A stretch of DNA of 64,000 bases, taken from assembly GCA_903813345.2 (NCBI GenBank), contig CAIIXF020000001.1, forward strand, positions 51,851,885-51,915,884. The letters are read 5' to 3'. Below, piece by piece: positions 12,160-23,149 of the stretch (position 1 is its first letter; the number at the start of each line of letters is the position of its first letter). Origin of the DNA: Owenia fusiformis (taxonomy: Eukaryota; Annelida; Polychaeta; Sabellida; Oweniidae). The notes beneath the pieces are model-generated. The model did no database searches, was not told where the DNA came from, and saw only the letters and a list, made by a program, of their open reading frames with translations. Both the position numbers and the translations under genes were made by a program.

Positions 12160-12710
12160 TATTTGTAACATTCCCTCAAAATACTTTGGTAGCGTCGCCG
12201 TGGTTAAAAGAAAGGGAGATGTTATGGGTTAAATTGTGAATTTTATATTCTATGTTATATGGGGGGTGTAGAGAACTAGGACAAATCTTGTCAAAAATGA
12301 ACTTTGAACGGAATAATTTATATCAGGATAAGTTGCATAATGGGTCACTAAGGGGCATTATCATCGCTCACTGCACCTTTCTGTTTACATTATTGAACAA
12401 AACAGAATAATTAAGTTTGGTTATATAATAAAAGAAGAGTATATATTTTGATATAAGTAGAAGAGTACAAAATGGTTTTGATTCATAATCTATTCGTTAC
12501 ACTAGGGAACAATAAATCAATCCCAGATAGATAAAATCTTCAACATTACAATAATACAAAACATTGAACATCACAATAATACAATTTATTATGCACCTCA
12601 TTAAAATATTCAAATCTGATTGGTTAAGAGCTGCAGGGTCTATTGCCATACGTGGCAGCAAGATCTCGTTCTAACCAGTATTGAAGCAACGAGATCTCCA
12701 ACCATCCCGT

Positions 12711-12877
12711 ATGCCAGAATACCTATCCTCGAAAAAATACTAGGCTCGGCTTCTGTTTTAGTAGGCCCATTCTTTAAAATAAAGTATTTCTCAAGGGAGG
12801 TGCAGAATTAAATAAAATAAAAATACTAGAATCTTCGCCTCGCCTAGTATTTTTTTCTCGGATAGGTATTCTAGCAT
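12711..12877. mobile_element. Small foldback element (MITE-like)
   Basis: Inverted arms about 35 bp long: left ATGCCAGAATACCTATCCTC then GAAAAAATACTAGGC, right the complement from GCCTAGTATTTTTTTCTCGG to ATTCTAGCAT. The centre is A/T-rich with no ORF. The surrounding 12160-13060 shows no gene. Confidence 0.55.
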
Positions 12878-13065
12878 ATCCACCTCATGGTCATCCAGTA
12901 TTTGTTTAATATGAGAGATTGCGATAAGTATCATTGCCAACTAAACAATACGGGTTATTTACTGAAGCGGATAAATCTCATATGATCATAGTTTGAAATA
13001 AGTTTCATACTAAAAGAAAGATGGCATTGTTGTATGTCTGCATTTCTCAATCAATATAACTCAGA

Positions 13066-13500
13066 ACAGAGGGGGATAACACCAGAGTTCAAAGATGACA
13101 TACGCTTATAATGTAAACCTGTATTGAGATGACATATATAGCATACATCTCCGATTGGTCAAAAGTCAACAAACAAATGGCGAATTTTCGAAATACGCTT
13201 CGAATAGTATTATGTTAATTTCTGGTGTGTTTACCAATATCATATAGCTTGTTATTTCACGTCAAGATGAAGAAAGATGTATGGAATATGCCCTTATCAA
13301 TCAAAACATCACATCAAAGTGAAGTATTTGAAAATTAGCCAATGAAAATTCGAACGAACGAAAGTGGTAAGCAAGAGACGAAATTATGTCTGTCATCCAT
13401 GCGAAAAATCAATACCCGATGATTTCAGCGGGAAGTGGCGTTTCGTTCAGTGGATGAGCTGCGCGCGCACGCATAAATGTGATTATCCATTATTTGGGCT
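13066..13500 (+). repeat. Dispersed repeat family (copy A)
   Basis: It starts GAGGGGGATAACACCAGAGT and includes AAAGATGACATACGCTTATA, CGAAATACGCTTCGAATA, and GAAAATTCGAACGAACGAAA. The same sequence recurs at 59979-60920 (+) and, reversed, at 58855-59130. The right part (13400-13495, with GATTTCAGCGGGAAGTGGCG and GAGCTGCGCGCGCAC) recurs separately at 18070-18160. ORFs across it are not conserved between copies, so it is treated as non-coding. Confidence 0.6.
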
Positions 13501-13863
13501 AACCCAACCAATTGTTATAACATTCCCATACAAACGATCTGTCTTCTAGAGAAAACTAAGATTTGTGGACATGTTTTGCTATCATTCCATCATACCCCAG
13601 TATGTCCTCTGTCAGTCAAAAAAGTTTGAATCAAAACTCCCCACGAAAATCAAAAGATCTCACCTGTTGAAGACGCCATCTATAGAAAATGTCATTCTGA
13701 TTTTGACAGATGGAGGCAGGTCAAAAAGGTCAAATTTTCTAAAGAAAATGCACCTTAATCACATCAAATCATGTCTTATAGAGTTCGTCCATACATACAC
13801 TTTTTCATTCATGTACTTACCAAAATTCAACCACTGGGGATGCTAATTAATAATTGGACTATA

Positions 13864-13931
13864 TTTTTGTTTTTGTAATGCGTCCTTTGGAGACACGCAA
13901 CCTACGAATAGATGGCATTACAAAAACAAAA
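13864..13931. repeat. Short inverted repeat
   Basis: TTTTTGTTTTTGTAATGC at 13864-13881 pairs with GCATTACAAAAACAAAAA at 13914-13931 around a ~32-bp loop. It is probably the core of a small MITE. The rest of 13960-14890 holds nothing I can name. Confidence 0.5.
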
Positions 13932-14896
13932 ACAATTCACATCATATCACAATTGTGTTGGGACTACATTCATTTTTAAAACTTTTTTCTATTCAGCGGA
14001 AGTGACGTATTGGGGCATTTTGGCCTAATAGCCACATGGTTGGATGATTTCTGGCTTGAAATTGCGTTTTCCAATCTACTAGAGTGTTTCAAGTAGTTTT
14101 GTGCAGTTTAAGAATATTCTGATGTTGCAATTATGAACAATATGGCTACTTTATTAACCCTCGGGTCATTTTGCCAAGAACCCAATGATTTTCCTTTAAA
14201 TTGACTAGATTTTCGTTTACAGAATGAAATCTACTGCCTAATGGTGACATTTTACAATAAATTGTCACGAAATTGAGTATTTTATTACATATTGCGATTT
14301 TTTCTCCCAAATCACTGAACCGTGAACCAGAAAATTGGGCAAATTTGGCCTACTTAGACAAACTTTTACTAAAATTATCAATTTTTTGATATTTTATTCC
14401 ATTCAACAACCTCCTGATTTGAAAAATGATGACAACTTTGTTCAATTTTGACTTTTGAGATAGTTGTAGCTCGAATTTAGTCATTCAGAGTGGACAAATA
14501 CATCAAAAATTGACATTTAACTGACCTTCATTCTCTACTGGAAACCATAAGATGGAAAATTCTTTCTTTATTATAAACAGCAACTCATTGGCTTCCCCAT
14601 TTACGACAGCATATGACATCTAGGGGTCATGAAGGACGAAATTGTAGCCAAATATCGTCAAAATCAGTGTTTTTTTGGGTAAAAAGCGAAAACTGCTGAT
14701 TCAGCAAAAAACATTAAATTTGCGAAGGATTCAAAATTTACAAGTTACATCGTTAATTTACAAGCTTTGCCGCATTTGACCTAGAAGAGAAATCTTATGA
14801 AAACATCGTTGAATACAAAATCTATCGTCACGTTTAAAGCCTCATTTTAAACATTTTCTAAATAGTAAACACAAAAGGTAAACAAGTGAACATGAA

Positions 14897-14940
14897 GCGC
14901 ACTTGTTTTGCCGCGTGCTAAAATAGGTTTCATAACTTTG
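14897..14940 (+). promoter_or_regulatory. Conserved upstream block of TspO-like gene 3
   Basis: GCGCACTTGTTTTGCCGCGT then GCTAAAATAGGTTTCATAAC, about 265 bp before the ATG at 15204, matches the blocks at 3820 and 20949. A 5' UTR-like stretch, GATAACTGGAAGAGAGAAGT, follows at about 15161. Confidence 0.45.
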
Positions 14941-15203
14941 AAAATACATTCACCTGAACGTCTATAAATTCATCGCCAGTTCCCACGCTCAAGCAATACG
15001 TTATAAGGTCCGAAGCTTAATGAAACTAGATGTATAAATCAGCAGCTACGTAGCTAATAGGCCCAATTGAAAACACTGAATAAAAACTACGGAGAGGCAT
15101 AGCAGTCTATAGCTTAACTGCCGGAGTTGTAATTGCAGAAACGCTGAAAGTGACATTGTGATAACTGGAAGAGAGAAGTTCAACTGTTTAGGCAAAAGAC
15201 AAA

Positions 15204-17353
15204 ATGGCTGACCACAAGCCAATGAAGATTTTATTGATTGTACTAACATGGCTAGTCTTCCTGGCTATGATGTTTTTCAACGCCATGATGGGAATCGCCA
15301 GTATGTACTTAAAAGAATGGGGTCAGTATATTTAAAGTTGTTCTTTAAATTGCAAAGTAAAATAATTTTATTTTTAGTTGAACCACCGGAGGAGTAATTT
15401 TCTAACTAGCTACGTTTTGGCTCCTGCGTTTTATGTCGCTGGTTTGTACATTCGAATATACCATCTGCATTGGGATGATAAGTGAAGATAATTAATCTTA
15501 AGACTACATATACTAAGCATTGTGTAAGGTTATCAAACGACACGAATGATATTGAAGCCATGTTTGTTTTGGTTGAACCATAGGGAAACACATGGCCAAA
15601 TTGACATATGTTTTATAAATATGTAAAGTTTCAAATCTATACAGATATGTGAGCTAGTGAGTGTGCAATGCACCGCTGTGCATAATGTATATAGCGACTA
15701 TAATTAGAGTTTTGATTAAGCACTCGAGGCACACTATATAGTGCCTGTACAAAAACTCGCTTGTCTAATAAGGTAGAAAAGATACGTCATTCATAATTAC
15801 ATTAAGCCTATTGCCTATAAAAGACGCCCATTGCTCGTTCAGTAAAGCAAGATATAACTACATGTACATTGTACATGCATTTCATTAGATTGTACATACA
15901 TTCTTTTCTATCATACTTAACTGTGATTATAATCATTTTATGTAAGGTGAATACAAAGGTAAAAGATGATCACACGGTCCTATTTTTATTGGCTTATTAC
16001 CAATGTTGAAATGGATACCATTTGAAAACACTTGCCGAAATACGCTCACCCCTCATGCCCGTAGTCAGGTTTTGCTTAGGGAGGGGGGGGGGTCGGTTCA
16101 CCTAAAATCACTCGAGAAGTGCACAAAATTGTGAAAACCTGCATGATTTTGAAAGCACCTATACCCACCCCTCGTACTGTAACTTTAAAAGTACTATGGA
16201 TAAATTCGTTATACTTAACCTTTATGTAAACATGTACCCTGTACATGCCTAAACCATATGTCAACTTGATTCCATTATTAACATGGGAATGAGAGCATTT
16301 TGTATTAATTTCTATTGAATGACCCTCTTATATTTGCATTGCTTCTACGATTTACGAAACAATCGTAAGCAGACGAGTATAAAATGACCTAGTGTTTTCT
16401 TAGACCACACTGTCGTTGATGGTATATTCTACAAATGTCCCCATGCACGTTTCACCGCATTCGTGTTTGAATTTGACGTATAACTAAATAATTAACATTT
16501 TCTAAAATAATTCACAATTAAATCAACAAATGTTTTGCCATTGTTTTCAGAGTTGTTCGTTAGCAGCACTGGGAACATATCTGACAAGTACTATCTTGAG
16601 ATTACACCTGCTGGTTGGACCTTCTCAATATGGGGATTCATCTATGTCTGGCAGGCCTTGTGGCTCATCTACGCAACTTGTGCCCTATGTAGAAGATCCG
16701 TTGAAGGGCCCCTTTACGTGTCGCCAGATATATTTCCTTCGTCACTCTTCTTCATATACATGTTCAACAATGCTACTAACATCGCATGGTTATTCTTGTT
16801 CGACAGAGAATATGTCGAATATGCCCTGGTCGCTCTCGCCCTGTGTCCTTTCGCCTTATACATTATGATGTTCATCTCGTGCAAGCAACTCGACAAGTAT
16901 GGCTCTGTCATGATCCAACAAGGAATGGGCAAGGACATTTGGATGGTAAGAGTCTTCCTTCATAACGGACTTGGAATCTATGCTGCTTGGACCACAATTG
17001 CAACTCTACTGAACTTTGCAATGGTGCTTACCTATTATGCTGGCATGTCGCAAGATACAGCGTGTACCATCTCACTTGGTGTTCTAGCAATGGAACTCAT
17101 TATCTACTTCGTAACAGACAACTTCTTGTTTGACAAATATCTCCGATACACCATCGTCCCTTATATTGTTGTCATAGTGGCACTTATTGGAAGCATTGCG
17201 AAGAACTGGGACGTCACTAAGAGGAACTCAATCTTCACAGCTGCACTGTTAGGGACAGCCGGACTTTGTTTCTTGGTCAAAATTGTCCTCGTTATTTGGA
17301 GGTCAAGGACACGTCCTATATTTGAGGGCAAGAAGAAACCAATGATCATGTAA
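15204..17353 (+). CDS. TspO/MBR-like Trp-rich multi-pass membrane protein, copy 3
   Basis: Exon 1 is 15204-15321 (39 codons plus G; donor GTCAGT) and exon 2 is 16551-17353 (acceptor TTTTCAG; stop TAA). They join as G|AG to give 306 residues, the same length and intron position as copy 1. Exon 1 encodes MADHKPMKILLIVLTWLVFL.., followed here by AMMFFNAMMG. Exon 2 keeps ITPAGWTFSIWGFIY and all hydrophobic segments; it differs from copy 1 mainly in the stretch after LFDREY (VEYALVALALCPFAL instead of IQYSLIVIALLPFTL), while the second half is almost identical. The intron sequence is largely unlike that of copy 1. A polyA signal AATAAA lies at 17537-17542. Function unknown. Confidence 0.8.
16055..16170. 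repeat. G-tract dispersed repeat in intron of copy 3
   Basis: CCGTAGTCAGG, then a run of ten G (around 16081-16092), then AAAATCACTCGAGAAGTGCA and CATGATTTTGAAAG. It is related to the sequences at 4360-4450 and 57995-58140. No coding content. Confidence 0.4.
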
Positions 17354-17599
17354 ATTGTAATTTGACGAATTACGCAGTAACAATGGTTCTATTTTTACGC
17401 AGCGGTCTACTTGCACATTTGTGTTGGTGAAACCGCAGTTTAATTTAAATACTAATCTAGTATTTGGTTACATGGACATTTTAATATACTGTAGATAGAA
17501 TCACATTCTTTAGCTATTACACATGTGTACACTAGTAATAAATACTGTTCTAGTAATTGATACACGGGCGAGTCTGTTTTATTATATCAATTATAAAGA

Positions 17600-20500
17600 C
17601 TTTGGGGTCATTGTAGGATCACAATTTTAATATTTCAAATGTTAAATCTTTGATTTATAACGGAAGGTTAAGCAGGGATTAGTTATACACTTCCAAGTAG
17701 GTTATTTTACTTGCTCGATTAATTGAAAACTATGCATATGTTGATATGATTAGTGGAACTCAATGTTTAAAATAAAGGAGACAATTTAAACGATTAATAG
17801 CTGGCATTGCAACATAAAAAAAGAAATTGAAAGTTAAGAAAGAGCCACTTACGATACAATATTAAGAAGTATTATATTATAGTACATGCAAAGCACCGAG
17901 TCCGGTGCTTAATCCTGTTGGTATGGATTGATCAACACTTTTTATACTTCTCATTTAGTGATTTTTACTCCGAGAGTGCGATTTTTACCCGGATCGTGCG
18001 GATTTTGCAAGAAGGTCCTGTTTGATTACTACCTGTGAAGTACAAGTAATAACAAGAATAGATCAAGGGAAAGATCAATACCCGGTGATTTCAGCGGGAA
18101 GTGGCGTTTCGTTCATTGGATGAGCTGCGCGCGCACCCATAAATGTGATTATCCAATATAATTAGGGGAGGGCTATTTGAAGTAGTTTTTGGTCTCAGGC
18201 GCGACCCAGGGCTGTTGTCTTAAGGACATTTCGTTGAAAATGAGCCATTCGGCTGATAATTGGTAAGAGTTTGCGATCTTATAATGTATAACTGTTACTC
18301 AGACACATATTTTGACACGATTCTGTTGGAAATAAGCTTTGAACCGAGAGATATTCACGATTGATATGCACATTTTTGATTGTGCCATTGCTTTTCTATT
18401 GCACAACCCATGTATTGATAGAAGAAACATTAATAATACAGATTGGTTTACCTTCAATACATGGCAGACACTACATATCGGTCTATTAATACCAGTTTGT
18501 GCCTTAAATAGTTTTATATTTCCATCCACGGCCTGGAGCCTGGGTGTGTTTGTCTCTTATGTGTATGCTTGTGCATGGACTTCTAATCACTAGCAGAATT
18601 TAACATGATGCAAACTCGACATTATAACTCATGCTGTAACATTTTGACTTCGCTGGAAAACAATAGGAATTATTTTTCTTGCCAATCAATCATGAATCAC
18701 AATCAAAATTTCAGAATGATCAATCAGGCAATGATCCAAATCAAGTTATAACATTATATGATATTCAGCAAGAAGTCCGGTAGAAATACAGAATATTTAA
18801 ACATCAAAGCTGAAAGTTAAAAGCTAATCTGTCAATTTTCTGTCTGCAAAAGAGCGTCCCAAGAGCGTTTACATTTGACACAATAACAGACTGAGGCCTT
18901 GAAATCTAGGATTCCCCAGGAAAATATGACGTCATACTAATTAGCATAAGGATTTCCCTATTGGGGTGGGTCGAGCCTTGTTCGAAAACACAATCCATAA
19001 ATACATGCTAATTTCTAAGGAGATAGGAAGTGTATAACGTGTTTATCGATTTTGTTTAAAGATTTAATCAATTATCAAATTGTTTAAGTGGATAAAGTGG
19101 TCACACTTGCTTCAATTCATAGCGAAATCGACGGATAGAAACTGACCGAATTCCCGATATCCTACCCCGTATTACTGTAGGCTATAAGCACAGTGACCTA
19201 CAGAGGGCGCTATCACAAACAAGTACTGGACGAACCGATAAATTCCCGGGTATTGTAACGCCCTTGAATAGATATCATATTTTACGTAAGCATGCATGAC
19301 GTTATATGTATAAATAGGAAATAAAAAGGTAACAACAATATATGAGAACTTTTGATCATGATGTGGATGAATATGTTAGCAAGGGGATTTATAGAACGAC
19401 CAACTTGAAATTGATGGGGTAATCAATTGTACTGAATCAAAAAATAATGATCCATCTGCTGTAAAATATAAAACACTATACTGTAGTCTAAATTGGTTGG
19501 ATTGTGATGTATAGTATGTACCCTTTGCGTCATTTGACTTCGCTTCTAAGAGAGAGCTTCATCATTATAACTAGACACTGCGCGCAGGGTATATATATGC
19601 CTAGCAATGTGTGAACAATTCTCGAAATCGTTGTTCCCTCTTCAAAAGAGAAAACGCGAAAATCTTTCCTTATAAGGGCAAAATATTTCCCATGATGCAG
19701 TTCGCGGAGGAACAAATTTATACTTCCTTATTTTCCCTCATAGGTTTAACATGGGGATTTTCACACCTATTTTTCAAACGATATACTGTATTCGTTCACA
19801 TTCCCGTACGAGAGTACAGAACAAATTATTAGAAACGATTGATCTCTCATTAATCTTAATATAACAGCTATTTTTTTCATTGTATTAATTCATAGCGTGG
19901 TGAAAACAATGATTGAAAAGTGAGAAAATATTGCGGAAGAGAAGGTCACGTGATCAGTAGACTAGTCGCCATATTGGAAAAAACAATTCCATTCGACTTT
20001 CAATACTTTCATGCCAATCTTACCGCACTACAAACTGCGACATCGATGCAACAACTGAATAAAAGTATTCATCTTCAAATTACATTTTAGAGTTACGTTG
20101 AAAACCCACAAACAACTGAGCAGTAGACCAAAGAAGATGCGTCGCTATTATCTAGGTCAATCTGTTCAGTGGTCCGAAAGCAAATCTATAGTACTCGTTT
20201 CCGAATTTTGTTGTTCATTGTTCAATCTTTTATTGATTAAACTCGGTATACTGACATTTAAAGTAATGACAAAGAAGAATACTTACGATGGTGTCATTGT
20301 TTTATTTAGCGTGCGGGTGTAAAAACAAAATTGAGTAATTAGTTTGATTTAGAACTTTCGTGTCACGCAAATAGCTACGCGAAATGCATAGTGGGAAAAT
20401 ATTGACCAATCAAATTTTGTCCTTTTTGAGTGCTTTTTCAGTGCATATTTGCGAACGTTCTGATTCAAAGAGCGAATCGCGAAAAGGAGAATTGATGATA

Positions 20501-20940
20501 ATGTAATTTGGTATCGTTTGGCCTCTCTGCGAATGAGCTGAACGAGTTGACCGCGAGGAAAATATTGAGCCTCGTTCATGAAGAGGTCCATCTCGTCTGC
20601 ATTCTGTCTGCGCTTTGTTAACTCACGTCCTTGGTTTACTATACCAGAATATTCTGCACATCCTTGCTGCAAGGGTATTTTACAAGTATATATGAATTAA
20701 GGCATAAATGAAGTCCTTTGAAGAAGGATGTATTCTGCACTGAATTTTATAAGGTAAATATTTGTTGCTATGATCAACTGTTATGAAATGTAGGAGTATA
20801 AGGTCACTTAATATACGTAGATAAATGCTTGTACCCGGCTTCATCTCCTTTTAATTCTCTATATGGCATCAGTATAACAAACGTCCTAGTTAATACCCCC
20901 TTTTTTAAACATTTTATAAACATCTACATAAAAAAAGTTA
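17600..20940. other. Intergenic, no gene recognised
   Basis: Between TspO-like copies 3 and 4. It holds a fragment at 18055-18160 matching 13395-13500 (GATTTCAGCGGGAAGTGGCG). A 107-codon minus-strand frame at 20349-20672 has no recognisable domain or conserved partner. Otherwise A/T-rich with nothing nameable. Confidence 0.5.
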
Positions 20941-20948
20941 AAGTACAT

Positions 20949-20990
20949 GCACGTGTTTTGATCCGTGCTCAAATAGGTTTCATAACTTTA
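20949..20990 (+). promoter_or_regulatory. Conserved upstream block of TspO-like gene 4
   Basis: GCACGTGTTTTGATCCGTGC then TCAAATAGGTTTCATAACTT, about 160 bp before the ATG at 21150. It is the third occurrence of the block found at 3820 and 14897. GATAACTAGAAGAGAGAAAA follows at about 21112. Confidence 0.45.
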
Positions 20991-21149
20991 AAAACATAGC
21001 TGATTCATCTCAATACCTATACATGATATTTAGCAGCTACAAGTGTCAATAAAAACTAAGAATAAAACTCAGTTTTGACAGCTAGAGTTGTAAATGCAGA
21101 CGTACATTTTGATAACTAGAAGAGAGAAAATACAACTGTTTAGAAAAAT

Positions 21150-23007
21150 ATGGCTGACCATAAGCCATTGAAGATTTTATTGATTGTACTAACATGGCTA
21201 GTCTTCCTGGCTATGCTGTTTTTCAATGCCATGCAGGGTATCGCCAGTATGTACTTAAAAGAATGGAGTAAGTATATTTCAATTTTATAGAATTAAAGTT
21301 CAAGTCCAGGAGGGAGTTAAATTTTTTTAACTGCGCCCTGCGTTTGTGTCGCTGACTCAATATGTTTGTACATTCGAATATACCATCTCAATCAGGATGA
21401 TAGATAAATGATTTTTAGACTAAGAAGTATTTTAAGAAGTTTATATTGTGTAAGGTTATCAAACAACACAATCAATATTGAGTCCAAATCTGTTGTTGTT
21501 TTGGTTGAACCATCCAAATTGCGATTCACCTCGTTAAACTCTTTTGTATAAATATAATATTTAATGGCAAGGGTAAGTGTATAATGGTAACAGATTTTTC
21601 TCATTCACCTGCCTTCCAAAAACATGTCATGGGCATTAAAATCAACTTTAAATAAACGTTTTAAATTACCTTTGATTGGTTTCAAAAAGATTTGAATCTT
21701 TTTACACAACTTGCAACTCGTCCTTATATATTAAAATTACCGTAACTAAAAAGGCACATACTATGGGTAATTTTTTTGTTACAACTATAGACAATTGTAT
21801 TTAAACATATACTATATATCTGGTACCCCAGGTCTAGTACATTGCCTTCAGGCATGCCAATTGATTCCATTATGTACATGAGAATGGGGCATGGAGTATT
21901 ATTTTTTATTCACTAAATAATGGTAAACAGACAAGTAAACAGACAATTATTTGATCTCGTGTTTTCTTGGGCCATATACTTTTTGAGGGTATATGTAAGA
22001 GGAAACGTTTACGCTAAATATGCAGTAAAAGGGCTAACATATAATATGAATGTACGTTTCTCTGTATTCTTTCATGTCTAAAAAACAAGTGGTTCATATT
22101 TTTCTACTTGTACGTTATTATGTCTATGTAAGTTTTCTTTCTCTTCTTTTGTACATTTGCCCTTAAAGGAATTATTGGTACAATAAATAAATATTTGTTT
22201 TCAGAGTTGTTCGTTAGTAGCAATACAAACATATCTGAAAAGTACTATCTTGAGATTACACCTGCTGGTTGGACCTTCTCATTATGGGGATTCATTTATG
22301 CCTGGCAGGCCTTGTGGCTCATCTACGCAACTTGTGCCCTATGTAGAAGATCCGTTGAAGGGCCCCTTTACGTGTCGCCAGATATATTTCCTTCGTCTCT
22401 CTTCGTCATATACATGTTCAACAACGCCAATAACATCGCATGGTTGTTCTTGTTTGACAGAGAGTATATACAATACTCCCTGATTGTTATCGCTCTGACT
22501 CCTTTCACCTTATACATTATGATGTTGATCTCGTGCAAGCAACTCGACAAGTATGGCTCTGTCATGATCCAACAAGGAATGGGCAAGGACATTTGGATGG
22601 TGAGAGTCTTCCTTCATAACGGACTTGGAATCTATGCTGCTTGGACCACAATTGCAACTCTACTGAACTTTGCAATGGTACTTACTTATTATGCTGGCAT
22701 GTCGCAAGATACAGCGTGTACCATTTCACTTGGTGTTCTAGCAATGGAACTCATTATCTACTTCGTAACAGACAACTTCTTGTTTGACAAATATCTCCGA
22801 TACACCATCGTCCCTTATATTGTTGTAATAGTGGCACTTATTGGAAGCATTGCGAAGAACTGGGACGTCACCAAAAGGAACTCAATATTCACAGCTGCAC
22901 TGTTAGGCACAGCCGGACTTTGTTTCTTGGTCAAACTTGTCCTCGTTATTTGGAGGTCAAGGACACGCCCTACATTTGAGGGCAAGAATAGACCAATGAC
23001 CATGTAG
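21150..23007 (+). CDS. TspO/MBR-like Trp-rich multi-pass membrane protein, copy 4
   Basis: Exon 1 is 21150-21267 (39 codons plus A; donor GTAAGT) and exon 2 is 22205-23007 (acceptor TTTTCAG; stop TAG), joined A|AG to 306 residues. Exon 1 starts MADHKPLKILLIVLTWLVFL. Exon 2 reads LFVSSNTNISEKYYLEITPA, then GWTFSLWGFIYAWQALWLIY, and ends EGKNRPMTM. It is closest to copy 3 in the segment with YYAGMSQDTACTISLGVLAM, and to copy 1 in the IQYSLIVIAL segment, a mosaic pattern. AATAAA occurs at 23106 and 23139. It is on the same strand as the other copies, and its own upstream block suggests its own promoter. Confidence 0.8.
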
Positions 23008-23149
23008 ATAATTATTTTACTACGCAGCAGTCCATATGCACCGTTGTTTTGGTGAAGGCGCAATTCCATTCACTTATAAGTTTACATAGACATTTCAAGA
23101 ACTATAAATAAAATCATATTTTTATACATTTGTATATTAATAAATACTA

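Noticed and set aside
20349-20672. 107-codon minus-strand frame
   Set aside because: No recognisable domain, no conserved partner, no splice or promoter context. Most likely chance.
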